The position numbers were made by a program, and so were the translations under genes. DNA of 64,000 nucleotides. It comes from Vitellaria paradoxa. Taxonomy: Eukaryota > Streptophyta > Magnoliopsida > Ericales > Sapotaceae. The stretch covers positions 1 through 64,000 of the forward strand of contig JAINTL010000058.1 of the NCBI GenBank assembly GCA_019916065.1, in the 5' to 3' direction. The notes beneath the pieces were generated by a model. That model was not told the origin of the DNA, searched no databases, and saw only the letters and a program-made list of their open reading frames with translations. Below are positions 60,850 to 64,000 of the stretch, piece after piece. Within the stretch, counting starts at the first letter, position 1, and each line of letters opens with the position of its first letter.

Positions 60850-61200
60850 GGCCGCGTTTGGTGCAGTAAAGATAAGATAAATTGAAATAAAATATGTTTT
60901 GAGGTTAATTTTGGTGCTTTTTTTTAAAGAATAGTAGTAAACCGTGGGAACGGTTTTCTAAATTCGTTTAAAAAAATTCACATAAAATAGCGACAATAGT
61001 ACTCGTTTGAAAACTTTCGATGCAAAGAATATAATTGTAAAAAAAAAAAAAAATTACGCATTTGGTTAACTTCCTTCTAGATTTTTTTTAGCGAAATATT
61101 GAAAATTTTTTAAACTAGTAATAACGAAAATTTGAGTGATATAGAGGTTGTTAGAGATTTATAGTGATTTATTTTATTTGTTGGAGGTTCAAACGCAACC
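60850..61200. mobile_element. PIF/Harbinger-type (Tourist-like) MITE with TAA duplication
   Basis: 351-bp element with ends GGCCGCGTTTGGTGCAG and, reverse-complemented, GGTTGCGTTTGAACCTC. Flanked by TAA at 60847-60849 and 61201-61203. No coding capacity. Confidence 0.72.
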
Positions 61201-61973
61201 TAAATAATAGTGTCAAAACTTGGAAATTTGTCATTCATGTTAACTAATATTAGCGGTGATTTTGCTAAAGGAGCAAATATTTCAAGAGTTTTTTTTCTTT
61301 TTTTGTTAATTTGTTTACTCATAATTTTTTATATATTTTAGCCCACTCTTTAAAAGGTGAATATTTGATTGCACGAAAGAAAAATCATTATTCAATTTAA
61401 ATTTTTATTAAATATATCTAACGTAATTTATCAAATTAAAAGTTTACAAAATAGCGTGAAATTAGGAGTTGACATTGCTAAACTTAATAATAACAGTTTA
61501 TTCCTATAAATTTAAAATTTAACAATTTAAATTATTTTTTTAAATTAAAAATATATAAATATATTTAAATCATCAAATTTTAATTCAAGATTGAGAGGCA
61601 CTGTCTCCGAGTTATTATCATTTTCAACGCCAACTTCTCCTTTTTAAGTAGGAGTTACCTGTCCAATGCAAGGGGGTATATTGGATGGCTTTACCCTTGA
61701 ACCTTGTTAATCTCAATCCTTTTTGCGGCTAGGTGGGTACACGGCATGTTACGCGCAGTTGTAGAGCCCAGCCCAGCTGCCTCATCAGCCAGCTCATAGC
61801 TGTTAAATTTCAAAACCAAACTTCCTTGTATATTCAAATAACATCCGTTTTCTTCACTTACCAAAAAAACATCCGTTTTCTTTTTGACAAATTTTCCGAC
61901 TGAATACTCCAAGAAAATGAATATGGACATAATTTTTTGAATATAAATATGGTGGGTTTGATTGTTCGGTAGC

Positions 61974-62766
61974 ATGAATTTGTGGAAATTCACTAACTGG
62001 GCGTCTCTTCTGTTTCTGGGTCTTGCTTTGTTATTGTTCTGCAGATACCCATCTCCCTTTTCCCATAATATGGCTGAAGGAACTCCCAAATCCATTTATG
62101 ATTTCACTGTCAAGGTATTATTGGGTTTTCTTTGTTTTATTCAGCACTTGCTTTTAGGAACTCGAATCTCTGTCTTTCGATTCTGAGCTCATATTTAGCT
62201 ACTTAGGTTTTTCTCTGATTGTATAAAAATATCTTCATTTTCTAAATCTGTTTCCTTCCATTTCCTCATACATTCAATACTTTTATGTTAATTGATGGAG
62301 TTTTTTTTTTTTTTTTGAATGCATGATTGATGTTTAATGATTTCCTTGGTGCTTTGAGTCTCTCTTTCTCTCTGGTATTGGTTTTGGTGTCTTCCCTTTG
62401 GGATATGTCTCTACTAACTTCTGGAAAAAGGGAATTGATTGCAGTTGCTTTGGGTTGGAATAGTAGATGTCACATCCAAAATTTCTCATTTTTTTCTTTC
62501 ATATTCTGCTATTCCTCTTTTTTAGTTTCTCAAATACTACTATTTAATAAAAATAAAAATAAAAATAAAAATTCTGACCTGTTTGCCCTTCTTTCATAAT
62601 TTTATTTGAAACTTTCCATCGTCACCAAATTCATTTTTTGGGTCAAATATTTTCGTTATATGTGTGTTGCTGATTGAACCCAATTGCAGGATATTCGTGG
62701 AAATGATGTGCCTCTTAGCAATTACAATGGAAAGGTTGTTCTGATAGTGAATGTTGCTTCAAAGTG
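61974..62766 (+). CDS. Glutathione peroxidase, membrane-anchored type (first two exons)
   Basis: Thiol peroxidase of the plant phospholipid-hydroperoxide glutathione peroxidase family, which reduces lipid hydroperoxides and H2O2, usually with thioredoxin. Exon 1 is 61974-62114 and exon 2 is 62690-62766, both GT-AG. Residues 1-32 hold a hydrophobic segment SLLFLGLALLLFC after a short basic/aromatic N terminus, suggesting a signal anchor like that of Arabidopsis GPX3. Then come TPKSIYDFTVK, DIRGNDVPLSNYNGK and VVLIVNVASK. The exon ends TG, so the catalytic residue codon is split by intron 2; a cysteine is expected from the family, but the third base lies outside. No continuation (GLT...NYKEL-like) was found up to 64000. 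A short upstream ATG at 61949 opens a seven-codon frame that stops before the start. Confidence 0.87.
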
Positions 62767-64000
62767 GTAAATGGCTTAATCCGTATCTGCTTCAGTATTT
62801 TGAGATTATCAAATTGCTGGTTTTTTCTTTTTAATTCTGTCTTTTTAACTGTACATATTATTATCTTGGTCTTTTGTTTTCTTGTTTCTTTGACTTTTTT
62901 TGTCTGCTTCCTTTATCAGCAGAAGAAAGAATCAAACTTTCAGATTCCTTCAATCCCTTTCATATTCCAACTTGCTGAGACAAAACAAATGATTACGCTA
63001 TTTTGTGTATTTATTTATTTATTTACCATTTCATTTATTTTGTCCCATGCCTGTGATTGAGCAGCACAAGCCTCTATTGGAGGTTAAGGATCGGCATAGG
63101 ATCTGAGGATTAATTTTTATCTAACACTTGAATTGTGGGTAGAAATCAAGTCAAGTACTGTACATGGTTGTTCTGCTTAAGGATCACAGAAAATTAATTC
63201 TCAAGGGATGCTATCAAATATTTATCTTCCTTTTTTTAAATCCATACTTCTATTCATTCATTATTTAGAAAAATATGGAAAATCTGAAATAAACTGTTGA
63301 CCTTGTGGCATCCCTGCTTGTTGGAGCAGTGTCTGGAGAATGATTTTTATTTAAAATTTTGTGATTGATATTAATATGAACATAGCCATCAAAAAAAAAA
63401 AAAAGATATTAATATAAACAGTAAACTTGAATGTTCTCCCTCAGTTTATCTGAGTTGCTGAATCACCAATAAAGATTAAATGACATTATCATATTTTTTT
63501 TTAAGTTATCTCCTTTAGTTTTATGTCCGCAGTATGCGGTTGTTTACTAGAGTTATGCTGTCAAAGGGTTTGAATTTATTCTGAATCCTTCTCTTTGCTC
63601 TCAATGCCTGCCTTATTTCATTGAGTTCGGAAATTCCATGAGGTTGGGTTAGTATTTTTGGATTTGAAATAAAGGGATTTGGTACTCATTAGTTATTGAC
63701 TTAGAACAACTTAGGAACAGCGGACATGTTGTATAATGATGGATCTTAGTAGTTTTTGAAATAATTATGTAAAACTACTCATTTGCAATCCTTAGCATTA
63801 ATGATGATTCAAGTTGTACAAAAATCATAGAAAAATATTCTCAATTTACCTATAATAGTCACATTCTTTATATTTTTGTGTGAAGTTTTAGTCAATGGAG
63901 GATAAAGATCCTAACCAAACTAGAAAATGGATTTTGTGGTATGAAGTTGATCTCTTTACTGTGTCTCATGCAAATTAGAATTTTCTCTATTTCGTTTCTA
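62767..64000 (+). other. Start of glutathione peroxidase intron 2
   Basis: At least 1.2 kb of intron running off the window. AT-rich, with A-run at about 63391-63404. Nothing else recognised. Confidence 0.7.

Larger units (their letters stand above)
60115..61960. other. Spacer between hAT element and glutathione peroxidase gene
   Basis: AT-rich. Contains two MITEs (60156-60477 and 60850-61200). The last few hundred bases should include the peroxidase promoter and leader; no specific element could be assigned. Confidence 0.7.

Noticed and set aside
61691..62095. 134-codon minus-strand frame overlapping the peroxidase first exon
   Set aside because: Antisense to a recognised exon, with no protein family resemblance.
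1..64000. CRISPR arrays, operons, bacterial genes, intact tRNA or snRNA genes
   Set aside because: Nothing with the required repeat-spacer pattern, bacterial gene organisation or full tRNA/snRNA consensus was seen; the only tRNA-like stretch is the SINE head near 23373.

Overview
This is nuclear DNA of a flowering plant, most likely a eudicot. The evidence is five spliced plant housekeeping genes with GT-AG introns, very AT-rich intergenic DNA and introns, plant-type small transposons, and a decayed piece of plastid 16S rRNA gene. I cannot name the species from sequence alone.

Layout, left to right. (1) 151-3910, minus: U11/U12-35K, a minor-spliceosome protein, its 3' end beyond the left edge. 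(2) 3911-8400: AT-rich spacer full of small inverted-repeat elements. (3) 9573-14179, plus: ELP4, an Elongator subunit needed for wobble-uridine modification of tRNA, complete in 8 coding exons. (4) 15586-21637, plus: BIO2, mitochondrial biotin synthase, 6 exons, the last damaged by several one-base indels. (5) 21760-24940: AT-rich spacer with a SINE, a hAT-type element and a long CA/CG tract. (6) 24941-48674, minus: cytosolic isoleucyl-tRNA synthetase, 27 exons over 23.7 kb, its introns swollen by LINE remnants, MITEs and tandem duplications. (7) 48840-54956: gene-free DNA with MITEs and a 5S-bearing solo LTR. (8) 54965-60106: a hAT transposon flanked by a perfect 8-bp target duplication and carrying a broken transposase. 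(9) 61974 to the right edge, plus: first two exons of a membrane-anchored glutathione peroxidase.

The genes do not form a pathway. ELP4 and isoleucyl-tRNA synthetase both serve translation, U11/U12-35K serves splicing, BIO2 makes a cofactor and the peroxidase handles lipid peroxides. BIO2 and the synthetase converge tail to tail.

I found no convincing undescribed system. The most useful results are: exact boundaries and target duplications for at least seven transposable elements of six types; a plastid rRNA insertion inside a BIO2 intron; a GC-AG intron in the synthetase; and a cluster of single-base indels between about 21.4 and 28.1 kb, partly mutually compensating and beside a ~100-bp imperfect duplication, which looks more like uncorrected long-read consensus error than gene death.
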